Source of the DNA: Acidimicrobiia bacterium
GTDB taxonomy: Bacteria; Actinomycetota; Acidimicrobiia; Spongiisociales; UBA5794
DNA: 9,749 nucleotides
Direction: 5' to 3'
Assembly (NCBI GenBank): GCA_029934555.1
Contig: JAOZMA010000067.1
Location: forward strand, 1 to 9,749
The translations under genes were made by a program, and so were the position numbers. Below the pieces are notes generated by a model. That model had not been told where the DNA came from. It was given only the letters and a program-made list of their open reading frames with translations, and did no database searches. This document shows, piece by piece, positions 1 through 7,179 of this stretch (the first letter of the stretch is position 1; every line of letters starts with the position of its first letter).

Positions 1-751
1 GCAAGGCATCAAGCCGTTCAGCGGCATCCGCTTCGCTGTAGCCGATCATGATCGGTGCTTGCCGATCGTCCTGTGAGACTCGAAGGATGCCCCATCGTGC
101 AAGCTCCAGCAGGCCGAGGAAGTAGGCCACCACTTCAACCGACCGCGAGCAGTGAGCAACGACGGACTCGAAATCGGTCTCCACGGCGACGGCCATACGG
201 TCCTGCAGGTCAAGCATCGCAGTCTGGACCGACGGCAGCTCCAGATCGAGGTGGTCTACGTCGACCGTGTCGTCCTCGTCGGAGAAGACGCGCTCTGCGA
301 GAGCCGCGAGCCCGGCAGCGTCGACGGGCAGCACGAACGATGGTGGCGGCGGGGTCACGTCCTCGAGACCGACCGATCGGGCGACGTACCGCTCGTTCGC
401 TGCGATCCGGTGGGCGAGCACAGCGGCGACGTCCTTGAACGTGAGGTTCATCAGGAGGCGAGAGAGCAAGAGGTCGCGCTCTTCCGCGAGAGCGAGTTCG
501 TCGTCTAGATCAATCTCGCGATCATCCGGGAGCAGATGCCTGGCCTTCAGTTGGATCAGCGTTGATGCGATCAACAGGAACTCGCTTGTGACTGCGAGAT
601 CCATCTCACTCATCACGTCGAGATAGCCGACGTACTCGTTGACGAGATCGGACAGACTGAGCTCTGTGATCTCAACCTGGTGGGATGTGATCAACTGGAG
701 CAGCAGATCCAATGGCCCTTCGAAGACCCTGGTCTTGACCTCATACGTCAT
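1..751 (-). CDS. scpA: Segregation and condensation protein A (kleisin subunit), 3' end cut by window
   Basis: ScpA is the kleisin that bridges SMC heads and, with ScpB, forms the bacterial condensin that organises and segregates the chromosome. About 250 codons are visible. The N-terminus carries the family signature FEGPLDLLLQLI (residues 10-21), then LSDLVNEYVGYLD and SEFLLIASTLIQLKARHLLP, the SMC-neck-binding helices. A variable acidic middle follows, and near the end a winged-helix segment (VVAYFLGLLELARWGILRV) that binds the second SMC head. Only a short C-terminal tail should be missing. The ATG start matches where homologues begin. The nearest Shine-Dalgarno-like GGAGG lies 17 bases upstream, rather far. 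The gene follows the HD-domain gene after 47 bases. scpB would be expected just beyond the left edge, which I cannot see. Identification is confident. Confidence 0.95.
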   Translation of the reverse strand, partial: MTYEVKTRVFEGPLDLLLQLITSHQVEITELSLSDLVNEYVGYLDVMSEMDLAVTSEFLLIASTLIQLKARHLLPDDREIDLDDELALAEERDLLLSRLLMNLTFKDVAAVLAHRIAANERYVARSVGLEDVTPPPPSFVLPVDAAGLAALAERVFSDEDDTVDVDHLDLELPSVQTAMLDLQDRMAVAVETDFESVVAHCSRSVEVVAYFLGLLELARWGILRVSQDDRQAPIMIGYSEADAAERLDAL

Positions 752-798
752 AGCTGATGATGGTATCGCCTCCGGTCGCCCTGAACGAGGAACCCGTG

Positions 799-1284
799 CT
801 ATCCGTCCGCATCGAGGAGCACTTTCCAGCGTTCCGGGTCGATCCCTTCCGGAGCAGGACCCGGGTGATATCGGGCGAACAGGACGGCAAGCTCCCCGCA
901 GCCCGCTTCTTCGATCTCGACGGAACCGCGCCGTCCGTGGTCACGGTATGTGCGCATACGGGTCGGCATCGGCAGGCAGGCGGCGTCGAGGATCGTCGCG
1001 ATCGAACGAGACACCGGTCCGATGCCGGCTTCGCGTTTGCCGATGTCGTGGACGAGCGCAGCCTCGACAGCTCCCGGATCTTCCGGCAGGGTCATCGAGA
1101 CACGGCGTGCCACGTCGACGGCGTGCCGCTGGTCGGGGAAGCTCTGGGACCAGAACATCTCGGCGCACGGAGCAGTGAGATGCTCGTGCACGAAGCTCTG
1201 ATCCTCGGGCCCGGGTGGTTCGGCACGGAGGTGTCCGAAGAAGCGTCCGGCGAGATGACGGGCCTTGTCGAAGCGACCGCTCAC
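799..1284 (-). CDS. HD-domain protein, putative phosphohydrolase
   Basis: This is a small protein of about 161 residues with an HD-superfamily metal-binding pattern: H54 in DQRHAVDVARRV, H79-D80 in AALVHDIGK, further histidines at 116 and 140, and an Asp-rich end (LLDADG) that could give the last metal ligand. HD proteins usually hydrolyse phosphate esters or nucleotides; the substrate here cannot be read from sequence. No second domain or membrane segment is seen. I chose the GTG whose GTGA overlaps the stop of the TraR/DksA-like gene, the overlap style used elsewhere in this window. A GTG at 1302 would add six residues and a 22-base overlap; neither start has a clear ribosome binding site. 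It is translated right after a putative transcription regulator and just before scpA. A nucleotide-signal role is only a guess. Confidence 0.8.
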   Translation of the reverse strand: MSGRFDKARHLAGRFFGHLRAEPPGPEDQSFVHEHLTAPCAEMFWSQSFPDQRHAVDVARRVSMTLPEDPGAVEAALVHDIGKREAGIGPVSRSIATILDAACLPMPTRMRTYRDHGRRGSVEIEEAGCGELAVLFARYHPGPAPEGIDPERWKVLLDADG

Positions 1285-1634
1285 GAGGCGGCTTGTTTGC
1301 ACCTAATGCAGCGCCGGACGGCAGGCAGGTACTCGATACGATCCAGTCCGATCTGAGCGCCGCACGTCTCGCAGATGCCGTAGTTGCCTGCGGCGATCTT
1401 GCCGAGGGCGACGTTGGCTCGTTCAAGGCGCACCTTGAGCGCGTTGGCGAGACGGAGCACTTCAGTTCGCTCTGCGGTGACTGCACCGGCGTCGGCGAAA
1501 GCATCGCCGTAGTCGACGGTGCCGTTGAGCTGCCCGGATTCATCTGCTCCGATTTCCTCGAGCTGACGCAGAACGCTGTCGCGCTCCTCGATGAGGAGTT
1601 TTTCGGCAGCTGCGGTGTCGATCGTCTCGGTCAT
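1281..1634 (-). CDS. TraR/DksA-family C4 zinc-finger protein
   Basis: The protein has about 117 residues: a long helical, probably coiled-coil N-terminal part, then a C-terminal zinc finger with C88-x2-C91 and C109-x2-C112 separated by 17 residues (CETCG...RCIRCK). This is the DksA/TraR layout, a family that inserts a coiled coil into the RNA polymerase secondary channel. An acidic stretch DYGDAFADAG (residues 41-50) sits where DksA carries its functional tip acids, but I cannot confirm that it acts as the tip. ATG at 1634 lies 12 bases from a strong GGAGG (1647-1651). ATG at 1646 abuts that motif with no spacing, so it is a poorer start although it would add four residues. The gene lies 26 bases after xerD, and its TGA overlaps the GTG of the HD gene. 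A transcriptional role is family inference. Confidence 0.88.
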   Translation of the reverse strand: MTETIDTAAAEKLLIEERDSVLRQLEEIGADESGQLNGTVDYGDAFADAGAVTAERTEVLRLANALKVRLERANVALGKIAAGNYGICETCGAQIGLDRIEYLPAVRRCIRCKQAAS

Positions 1635-1646
1635 TGGGGAACTCAT

Positions 1647-1654
1647 CCTCCTCT
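1647..1654 (-). promoter_or_regulatory. Ribosome binding site of the TraR/DksA-like gene
   Basis: The minus strand reads AGAGGAGG, the strongest Shine-Dalgarno match near this gene. It touches the ATG at 1646 and is 12 bases from the ATG at 1634, so it favours the downstream ATG as the real start. Confidence 0.6.
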
Positions 1655-1660
1655 GCGTCC

Positions 1661-2542
1661 CTACCGGGCGCGTGGGTGCGCCGTAACGTACACCTCGTAG
1701 AGATGTTCGGGGGATACAAGCGTGTAAACCTGTGTGGTGCTGATACTAGCGTGACCGAGCATTTCCTGGACGGTTCTCAGGTCAGCTCCCCCTTCGACCA
1801 TGTGCGTCGCCGCCGAATGCCGTAGGACGTGCGGGGAGAGCGCCTCGGCTTCGATGCCGGCACGACGGCCATTCCGTTTGACGATGTCCCACATCCCCTG
1901 ACGAGTCAACGAGGTTCCCCTTGCGTTGACGAAGAGGACATCGCTCCGTTCCCTGTCGCTGAGGAGCTCGTGTCGGACCGGGAGGTATCGTTCGATGGCA
2001 GTCCTCGCATGGCTTCCGAGGGGGATGAGCCGTTGCTTGTTCCCCTTCCCGGTCACGATCACGGTTCCGGACTCGAGGTTCAGGTCGGTGAGACCCACGG
2101 TCACGGCCTCCGTGACGCGCGCCCCCGTTGCATAGAGGAACTCGAGAATCGCAACGTCACGAACGCCGAGCGGCGTTGTCGGGTCCGGTGCATCCAGAAG
2201 GTCCTCTATCTCTTCGATCCTGAGGGCCTTTGGAAGCGTCTGACCTCGCCGCGGTGCCTCAACCAAAACCGTCGGATCATCGGACGCGTGACCCTCCACG
2301 ACAAGGAACCGGTGATAGCCGCGCACCGCTGCGAGCTTCCTTGCTCTGGTCGAACGAGCCAACCCGCGCTCCTTGAGGCTGGCGACGAAACGACCAACGT
2401 CACCCGATGCCCCAGCGTCGTCCAGGAAAGCGAAGTAGTCGCGAAGGTCACGCCGGTACGCCGTCACGGTGTTCAGGGAGAGCCCTCTCTCAGATCTCAA
2501 CGATCCCAGGAACTCCTCGGCATCTGCCGGTAAGGGCGTCAT
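1661..2542 (-). CDS. xerD: Site-specific tyrosine recombinase XerD
   Basis: XerD, with XerC, resolves chromosome dimers at the dif site. The 293-residue product is normal length. Residues 1 to about 90 form the SAM-like core-binding domain (LSLNTVTAYRRDLRDYFAFL). The rest is the catalytic domain with all expected residues: R142 (ATGARVTE), K166 (TGKGNKQR), H238 and R241 (SPHVLRHSAATH), H264 (MLGHASISTTQVY) and nucleophile Y273. It therefore looks active. The ATG overlaps the NUDIX stop codon as ATGA, which implies coupled translation. An in-frame extension to 2719 would overlap the NUDIX gene by nearly 180 bases and looks like out-of-frame sequence, so I rejected it. Its place after pyrG and NUDIX, upstream of scpA, is the actinobacterial xerD locus and supports a housekeeping XerD rather than a phage or integron integrase. 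Confidence 0.95.
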   Translation of the reverse strand: MTPLPADAEEFLGSLRSERGLSLNTVTAYRRDLRDYFAFLDDAGASGDVGRFVASLKERGLARSTRARKLAAVRGYHRFLVVEGHASDDPTVLVEAPRRGQTLPKALRIEEIEDLLDAPDPTTPLGVRDVAILEFLYATGARVTEAVTVGLTDLNLESGTVIVTGKGNKQRLIPLGSHARTAIERYLPVRHELLSDRERSDVLFVNARGTSLTRQGMWDIVKRNGRRAGIEAEALSPHVLRHSAATHMVEGGADLRTVQEMLGHASISTTQVYTLVSPEHLYEVYVTAHPRAR

Positions 2543-3069
2543 CGCCCGGTGGCGAGAAGCAGCCCTGCGACGGTTTTGGCGTCGGTGATCACACCAGAAC
2601 AGACCTGGTCGACAGCCTCGGCGAGACGCATCCGCACCACTGTGGCGTGGTGCTCTTCGGCACCCACCGGGCGGGGCGGCACCGCCGTGAGGTCGGTCGC
2701 CAGATAGATCGTGATGCACTCGTCACTGAACCCCGGGGTCGTGAGAAGGTCCGTCAGGTGCTCCAGGCTTCCTGGACTGAATCCGATCTCTTCCTCGAGT
2801 TCACGTTCGGCGGTATCGAGCCGATCCTCGCCGGGAATGTCCAGCTTCCCCGCAGGGATCTCCAACAGCGACCGGCCGACCGGAGCCCGGTGCTGTTCGA
2901 TCAGGATCACGTCATCGCCGATGATCGGTACGACCGCTACCGCTCCGGGGTGGGCGACGATGACTCGTTTGATCACAGCGCCGTCGGGCGTCACGACCGT
3001 GGCCCGGTCGAGTCGGAGGAAAGCTTCTTCGGCGATCGTCCTCGATCCCAGGGTCCGGAATTCGCTCAT
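2539..3069 (-). CDS. NUDIX hydrolase, ADP-ribose pyrophosphatase type
   Basis: The 176-residue protein has a clear Nudix box (residues 74-97, GKLDIPGE...RELEEEIGF) with metal-binding glutamates in RELEEE. The preceding LLEIPAGKLD, the later PGFSDE (112-117) and the end ITDAKTVAGLLLA are typical of ADP-ribose pyrophosphatases, which cleave ADP-ribose to AMP and ribose 5-phosphate. The box has one residue more than the classic G-x5-E spacing. I recall the same spacing in M. tuberculosis Rv1700, a characterised ADP-ribose pyrophosphatase that also sits between pyrG and xerD. ATG follows the pyrG stop after one base, with no distinct ribosome binding site, so coupling is likely. An open extension to 3315 lies inside pyrG in another frame and has no homology-like content. 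The substrate is by family and position, not proven. Confidence 0.9.
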   Translation of the reverse strand: MSEFRTLGSRTIAEEAFLRLDRATVVTPDGAVIKRVIVAHPGAVAVVPIIGDDVILIEQHRAPVGRSLLEIPAGKLDIPGEDRLDTAERELEEEIGFSPGSLEHLTDLLTTPGFSDECITIYLATDLTAVPPRPVGAEEHHATVVRMRLAEAVDQVCSGVITDAKTVAGLLLATGR

Positions 3070-3070
3070 C

Positions 3071-4726
3071 TCAGCGATTCGTCGTGACCGCAGCCTCGGA
3101 GACCGTCGACCCGGCTCCCGATTGGCTCCTGCGGTGTTCGAGCGCCGCTGCGACGAAGCCCATGAAGAGGGGGTGCGGATCGTCCGGTCGCGATTTGAAC
3201 TCTGGATGGAACTGTGACGCCACGAAGAAAGGATGAGACGACAGTTCGATGATCTCCACGAGGCGATCGTCGGGTGACAGGCCCGAGAAGACCATTCCTG
3301 CCGCTTCGAGCTCACTCCGGTATCGGTTGTTGACTTCCCAGCGATGCCGGTGCCGTTCGTAGATGACCGGCTCCCCGTAGAGACCTTCGGTCAGCGTGCC
3401 GGCCGTCAGCTTCGCCGGGTAGATGCCGAGACGCATCGTTCCCCCGAGATCCTCGACATCCGCCTGGTCCTCCATCAGATCGATGACGGGATGCTGGGTC
3501 GTGGGATCGAATTCCGTGCTGTGAGCACCGGCGTGACCGACCACGTTTCGAGAGAACTCGATCACCGCACACTGCAGACCAAGACATAGGCCGAGGAACG
3601 GAACGCCATGTTCGCGAGCGTGGCGGATCGCTTCGATCTTCCCCTCGATGCCACGGATCCCGAAACCGCCGGGCACGAGGATCCCATCGAGACCGTCGAG
3701 ATGCGTTGACGCGAGAAGCCCATCGATCTCCTCCGCCGGGATCCAACGGATCTCGACGTCCGCACCGTTAGCTGCCGCCGAGTGACGGAGCGACTCCACG
3801 ACTGAGAGATACGCATCCGGGAGTTCGACGTACTTTCCGACGAGCCCGATGGTCACCGGTTCGCCCGGTCTCTCCATGCGCTCGACCATCGAGCGCCATG
3901 CTGCGAGGTCGGGGCCATCCGTCTCGAGGCCGAGCTCGCGACAGACCACAGAGTCGAGGCCCGCTTCGTTGAGAGCCAAGGGAACGCCGTAGATGTTCGG
4001 AACGTCGACCACGTTGATCACAGCGTCGGGTTCGACGTCGCAGAACAGACTGATCTTGCGACGGGCTGAATCATCGATCGATCGATCCGACCGCACAACG
4101 ATCACTTCGGGCAGGATGCCGTGTGAACGTAGCTCCGCAACGCTGTGCTGGGTTGGCTTCGTCTTCAGCTCGTCGCTCGTGGCGAGGTACGGCACCAGCG
4201 TGACATGGATGTAGCACGTGTTCCCTGCCCCAACGTCCTTTCGGATCTGTCGGATGGCTTCGAGGAACGGCAGGCTCTCTATGTCACCCACGGTCCCGCC
4301 GACCTCTGTGATGACGACATCGACATCCTCGTTCTGGCCCAGCTTGCGGATGCGCGATTTGATCTCGTTGGTGATGTGGGGGATCACCTGCACCGTGGCC
4401 CCGAGGTAGTCGCCGCGCCGCTCCTTGCGGATCACCGATTGGTAGATAGAGCCGGTGGTGACGTTGGAATCCCGCCTGAGGTGAACACCCGTGTAGCGCT
4501 CGTAGTGGCCGAGATCGAGATCCGTCTCTCCGCCGTCATCGGTAACGAAGACCTCTCCGTGCTCGAACGGATTCATCGTTCCCGGGTCGACGTTGATGTA
4601 CGGATCGAGCTTCTGGAGCGTCACGCGAAGGCCGCGGGCCGCGAGAAGTCTCCCCAGAGACGCGGAAGTGATCCCCTTACCCAGACTTGAAGTCACCCCA
4701 CCGGTGACAAATACGTGCTTGGTCAC
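3071..4726 (-). CDS. pyrG: CTP synthase
   Basis: CTP synthase makes CTP from UTP using ATP and glutamine-derived ammonia, the last step of pyrimidine nucleotide synthesis. At 551 residues it is full length. The N-terminal synthetase domain (to about 270) has the P-loop TGGVTSSLGKG (8-18), LQKLDPYINVDPGTMNPFEH, GEVFVTDDGGETDLDLGHYE and the UTP/CTP-site stretch EVGGTVGDIESLPF (141-154). The C-terminal class I glutamine amidotransferase domain (about 290-535) has the oxyanion segment PGGFGIRG, nucleophile C381 (GLCLGLQ), and H507 and E509 (QFHPEF). I chose the GTG at 4726 because AGGTGGAG lies six bases upstream and homologues begin at this (V/M)TKHVFVTGG point. ATG at 4756 would swallow that site. 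It follows recN after 64 bases, so it may have its own promoter. Confidence 0.98.
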   Translation of the reverse strand: MTKHVFVTGGVTSSLGKGITSASLGRLLAARGLRVTLQKLDPYINVDPGTMNPFEHGEVFVTDDGGETDLDLGHYERYTGVHLRRDSNVTTGSIYQSVIRKERRGDYLGATVQVIPHITNEIKSRIRKLGQNEDVDVVITEVGGTVGDIESLPFLEAIRQIRKDVGAGNTCYIHVTLVPYLATSDELKTKPTQHSVAELRSHGILPEVIVVRSDRSIDDSARRKISLFCDVEPDAVINVVDVPNIYGVPLALNEAGLDSVVCRELGLETDGPDLAAWRSMVERMERPGEPVTIGLVGKYVELPDAYLSVVESLRHSAAANGADVEIRWIPAEEIDGLLASTHLDGLDGILVPGGFGIRGIEGKIEAIRHAREHGVPFLGLCLGLQCAVIEFSRNVVGHAGAHSTEFDPTTQHPVIDLMEDQADVEDLGGTMRLGIYPAKLTAGTLTEGLYGEPVIYERHRHRWEVNNRYRSELEAAGMVFSGLSPDDRLVEIIELSSHPFFVASQFHPEFKSRPDDPHPLFMGFVAAALEHRRSQSGAGSTVSEAAVTTNR

Positions 4727-4732
4727 GCTGCG

Positions 4733-4740
4733 CTCCACCT
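4733..4740 (-). promoter_or_regulatory. Ribosome binding site of pyrG
   Basis: The minus strand reads AGGTGGAG, six bases before GTG 4726. This spacing decides the GTG start for pyrG over the in-frame ATG codons further upstream. Confidence 0.7.
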
Positions 4741-4751
4741 CGGAAGGCCGC

Positions 4752-4757
4752 ATCATA
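4752..4757 (-). promoter_or_regulatory. Possible -10 element of an internal pyrG promoter
   Basis: TATGAT on the minus strand, one mismatch from the sigma-70 -10 consensus, lies in the 64-base recN-pyrG gap about 25 bases before the pyrG start. I see no good -35 hexamer 16-18 bases upstream, and no TG extended -10. It is the only long gap among the genes from GNAT to xerD, so a promoter is reasonable, but the motif evidence is thin. Confidence 0.25.
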
Positions 4758-4790
4758 CCGGACGCGCTCCGCTGAGAGCGATACCGCCCG

Positions 4791-6389
4791 CTACGAGTTG
4801 CCTGCGATCGTCAAGAGCTCTGCGGCATGCTCCCGACCCCGTTCGCTGTCGGGAAGCCCAGCGAGCATCCGTGACAGCTCTTCCAACCGTTCGTCGCCCT
4901 GCAGTTCGGAGACCGTCGCGGTGTTGCCCTCCCTGCGGACGACGAAATGGGATTCCGCGTAGGCCGCTACCTGAGGGAGGTGGGTGACACAGAACACCTG
5001 TCGGCCCCGAGCGAGATCCTTCAGCTTCGCTCCCATTGCGAGAGCCGTTGCTCCTCCGGTCCCAGCATCGATCTCGTCGAAAGCGATGATCGACGCGTCG
5101 GATGTCCCCGACGCCAGCCTCAGTGCAAGGATCAGTCTGCTCAGCTCTCCACCCGAAGCGATCTTGGCTACCGGGCCCGGCGTCAATCCAATGTCAGATG
5201 CGAACTCGAGCACCACCTGGTCCGCTCCATCAGGTCCTGGTTCTCTCTCAGCGATTCGGAATCCCACGTAGGGATCGGAGAAGCCCATGTCTCGAAGATG
5301 TTCGATCGCACCCCTGGAGACATCCTCCGCTGCTTCTCTCCGTTGCTCTCTCAGGGAGTCCGCCGCTTCCCTAACGTCCGCCCGGGCAACCACGAGAAGG
5401 CTCGCAATCTCACCCGACCGATCAAGCAACGTCTCCAGCTCCTCTGCCCGTGTTGCGGCCTCTGCTTCGAATGCGAGCACGGCATCCAGATCGTCACCGT
5501 ACTTGCGCTTGAGGTCGCCCAACAGTGCGAGACGCTGCTCCACTCGCTCGAGGTCGTGGGGATCATGATCGAGATCGGCGCTGACGCGGGCGATCTCGGC
5601 GTTGAATTCAGAGAGAAGTTCGTTGAGCTGTGCGCTCAGGTCGGCCAGTGGTGCGAGCGACGGAGCAGTGCGTGACGCGGCCCGGAGCTCCCGATCTGCG
5701 TTCTCGAGCCCTGCAGATGCACCGCCCTCCCCTGCGGCGTTCTGCACCGCAGCGAGTCGCTCCCTCAGCTCCTCCGAGTTCCGGAGACGCGACGCCCTCT
5801 CTGCTAGTTCGTCATCCTCCCCCGGTGCGAACCGCGCTGCGGCGATCTCATCTCTCTGGAATCGCACCATGTCGAGCTCCCGCTCGAGAGCCCGGTGATC
5901 ACCGCCGAGGGCGGCAGCCTGCGCCTCCGTGTCAACGAGCGTCTCCCATGTTGAGCGGTACCGGGCCAGGGCTTCCGCGCCGGCTTCGGTCATGGAACCG
6001 TCGAGGAGACGCCTGACCGCTCGCTGTTCGCTGAGCAGCGTCCGATCGTGCTGACCGACAACATCGAGCACGCCGCCAAGCGTTTCCGCCAGACTCCCAG
6101 CGGTCGCCATCGCTCCGTCAATCGTGGCGCGCGAACGTCTCCGGTCAACCCTGCGTCCAAGGATGCGTTCGACGTCGCCTTCAACGAATCGTGCCTCGAC
6201 GGTCGTCTCATCACCGTTCGGACCGATCTGATCCTTCCGTGCCAGCTCACCACGCAAGAGTCGCAGCGCTCCGAGGAGAAGCGTCTTCCCGGTTCCAGTC
6301 TCTCCAGTGATGACAACGAGACCAGAGCCCGGTTCGATCCGAGCACTCGGGATCAAACCGAGGTTCTCGACCGAAAGCTCGTCAAGCAT
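4791..6389 (-). CDS. recN: DNA repair protein RecN
   Basis: RecN is an SMC-like ATPase that acts early in double-strand break repair. The 532-residue protein has the RecN opening MLDELSVENLGLI, Walker A GETGTGKT (29-36), a QHDR segment after the head's first half (VVGQHDRTLLS), then a long charged coiled-coil middle. The second head half has signature motif SGGELSR (412-418), Walker B IIAFDEIDAGTGG (D438, E439) and switch histidine H470 (CVTHLPQVA). All ATPase motifs are intact; the length is a little below E. coli RecN (about 553). Its ATG lies inside the last codons of nadK, giving an 8-base overlap and no separate ribosome binding site, so translation is probably coupled. The tlyA-nadK-recN order is widely conserved in Gram-positive bacteria. 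Confidence 0.97.
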   Translation of the reverse strand: MLDELSVENLGLIPSARIEPGSGLVVITGETGTGKTLLLGALRLLRGELARKDQIGPNGDETTVEARFVEGDVERILGRRVDRRRSRATIDGAMATAGSLAETLGGVLDVVGQHDRTLLSEQRAVRRLLDGSMTEAGAEALARYRSTWETLVDTEAQAAALGGDHRALERELDMVRFQRDEIAAARFAPGEDDELAERASRLRNSEELRERLAAVQNAAGEGGASAGLENADRELRAASRTAPSLAPLADLSAQLNELLSEFNAEIARVSADLDHDPHDLERVEQRLALLGDLKRKYGDDLDAVLAFEAEAATRAEELETLLDRSGEIASLLVVARADVREAADSLREQRREAAEDVSRGAIEHLRDMGFSDPYVGFRIAEREPGPDGADQVVLEFASDIGLTPGPVAKIASGGELSRLILALRLASGTSDASIIAFDEIDAGTGGATALAMGAKLKDLARGRQVFCVTHLPQVAAYAESHFVVRREGNTATVSELQGDERLEELSRMLAGLPDSERGREHAAELLTIAGNS

Positions 6390-7179
6390 GAGCCAGGCCG
6401 AACTGGTGACGCACGGCCTGCGGGAAGGGATGGGTGTCGAGCGTCATGAACCTCGCTGCCTGTGAGCCGCGGGATACGACAACGCTCGCTCCGGGTTCGA
6501 TCGTTGCGATCTCTCGCCCGTCGACATTCACACGCGCCGGTCGGCCGATCTCCACGGTGACTGAGATCTCAGCATTCGGGGACACGACGATGCTGCGCGA
6601 CAACAGACTGTGCGGAGCGATCGGTGTGAGGACGAGCGCCTCTACCTCCGGATCGACGACCGGCCCACCGGCGGAGAGAGAGTACGCGGTCGAACCGATC
6701 GGAGTAGCAACGATCACACCGTCTGCTCGATACTCAGCGAAACGCCGACCGTTGATGGCAACACCGATCTCGATGATTCGCTCACTGACGATCTTCTCGA
6801 TGACAACGTCGTTCAGACCGGTCGCCGTGAATCCTGGTCCACTGACACTGACGGTCATGACGGGGAACACACGAAGATGATCCTGGGAGAGCGCCTCGGC
6901 GAACGCGTCGATCTCGTCAACCGCGAACTCAGCAAGGTAGCCGACACGCCCCACGTTGATGCCTGCGATCGGGATGCCGGTGCTCAATGCCAGCCGTCCC
7001 GCCCTCAACACGGTTCCATCGCCGCCGACACCGATCACCGCTTCGACGTCTGCAGGGAGCGTGTCACCGTTCATCGTGATCGCTTCGACGTTCCGCTTTC
7101 GGCATGCGGCAGTCAAGATCCTCGCCGCGTCGGTTGCATGCGGCTTCTCTTCGTGGACAACGACGGCGATTCGCTTCAC
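6382..7179 (-). CDS. nadK: NAD kinase
   Basis: NAD kinase phosphorylates NAD to NADP in the cytoplasm. The 265-residue product has the GGDGT motif (52-56) of the diacylglycerol-kinase/NADK fold, the INVGRVGYLAEF segment, the NAD-binding LNDVVIEK, and the conserved DGVIVATPIGSTAYSLSAGGP (starting near residue 153), followed by the C-terminal beta-rich domain with VNVDGRE. Length and motif order are normal. The start is GTG, overlapping the tlyA stop as GTGA, with GAGGAG eight bases upstream, a strong ribosome binding site inside tlyA. It is followed by recN with an 8-base overlap. Whether it uses ATP only or also polyphosphate cannot be read here; actinobacterial enzymes are often reported to use both. 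Confidence 0.97.
   Translation of the reverse strand: MKRIAVVVHEEKPHATDAARILTAACRKRNVEAITMNGDTLPADVEAVIGVGGDGTVLRAGRLALSTGIPIAGINVGRVGYLAEFAVDEIDAFAEALSQDHLRVFPVMTVSVSGPGFTATGLNDVVIEKIVSERIIEIGVAINGRRFAEYRADGVIVATPIGSTAYSLSAGGPVVDPEVEALVLTPIAPHSLLSRSIVVSPNAEISVTVEIGRPARVNVDGREIATIEPGASVVVSRGSQAARFMTLDTHPFPQAVRHQFGLAHA

Noticed and set aside
2543..2719. N-terminal extension of XerD
   Set aside because: The 59 extra residues lie within the NUDIX gene in another frame, are Arg/His/Cys-rich and have no XerD-like content; the ATGA overlap at 2542 gives a normal-length protein.
3070..3315. N-terminal extension of the NUDIX protein
   Set aside because: It overlaps the end of pyrG out of frame and is Ser/Arg-rich shadow sequence; the fold begins at the ATG at 3069.
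4073..4087. Short tandem repeat of ATCG
   Set aside because: It is within intact pyrG coding for RSIDD-type residues and fits the general GATC richness; too short to be a functional repeat.
4765..4780. Hairpin in the recN-pyrG gap as a terminator
   Set aside because: The stem is only 5 bp with a 6-base loop and is not followed by a T-tract on the minus strand.
4947..5675. Long plus-strand open frame opposite recN
   Set aside because: It lies wholly antisense to an intact RecN with all ATPase motifs, and its translation has no recognisable domain; it is a by-product of G+C-rich codon use. The same holds for the plus-strand frames at 1829-2533, 757-1356, 2407-3087, 4145-4690 and 6610-7251.
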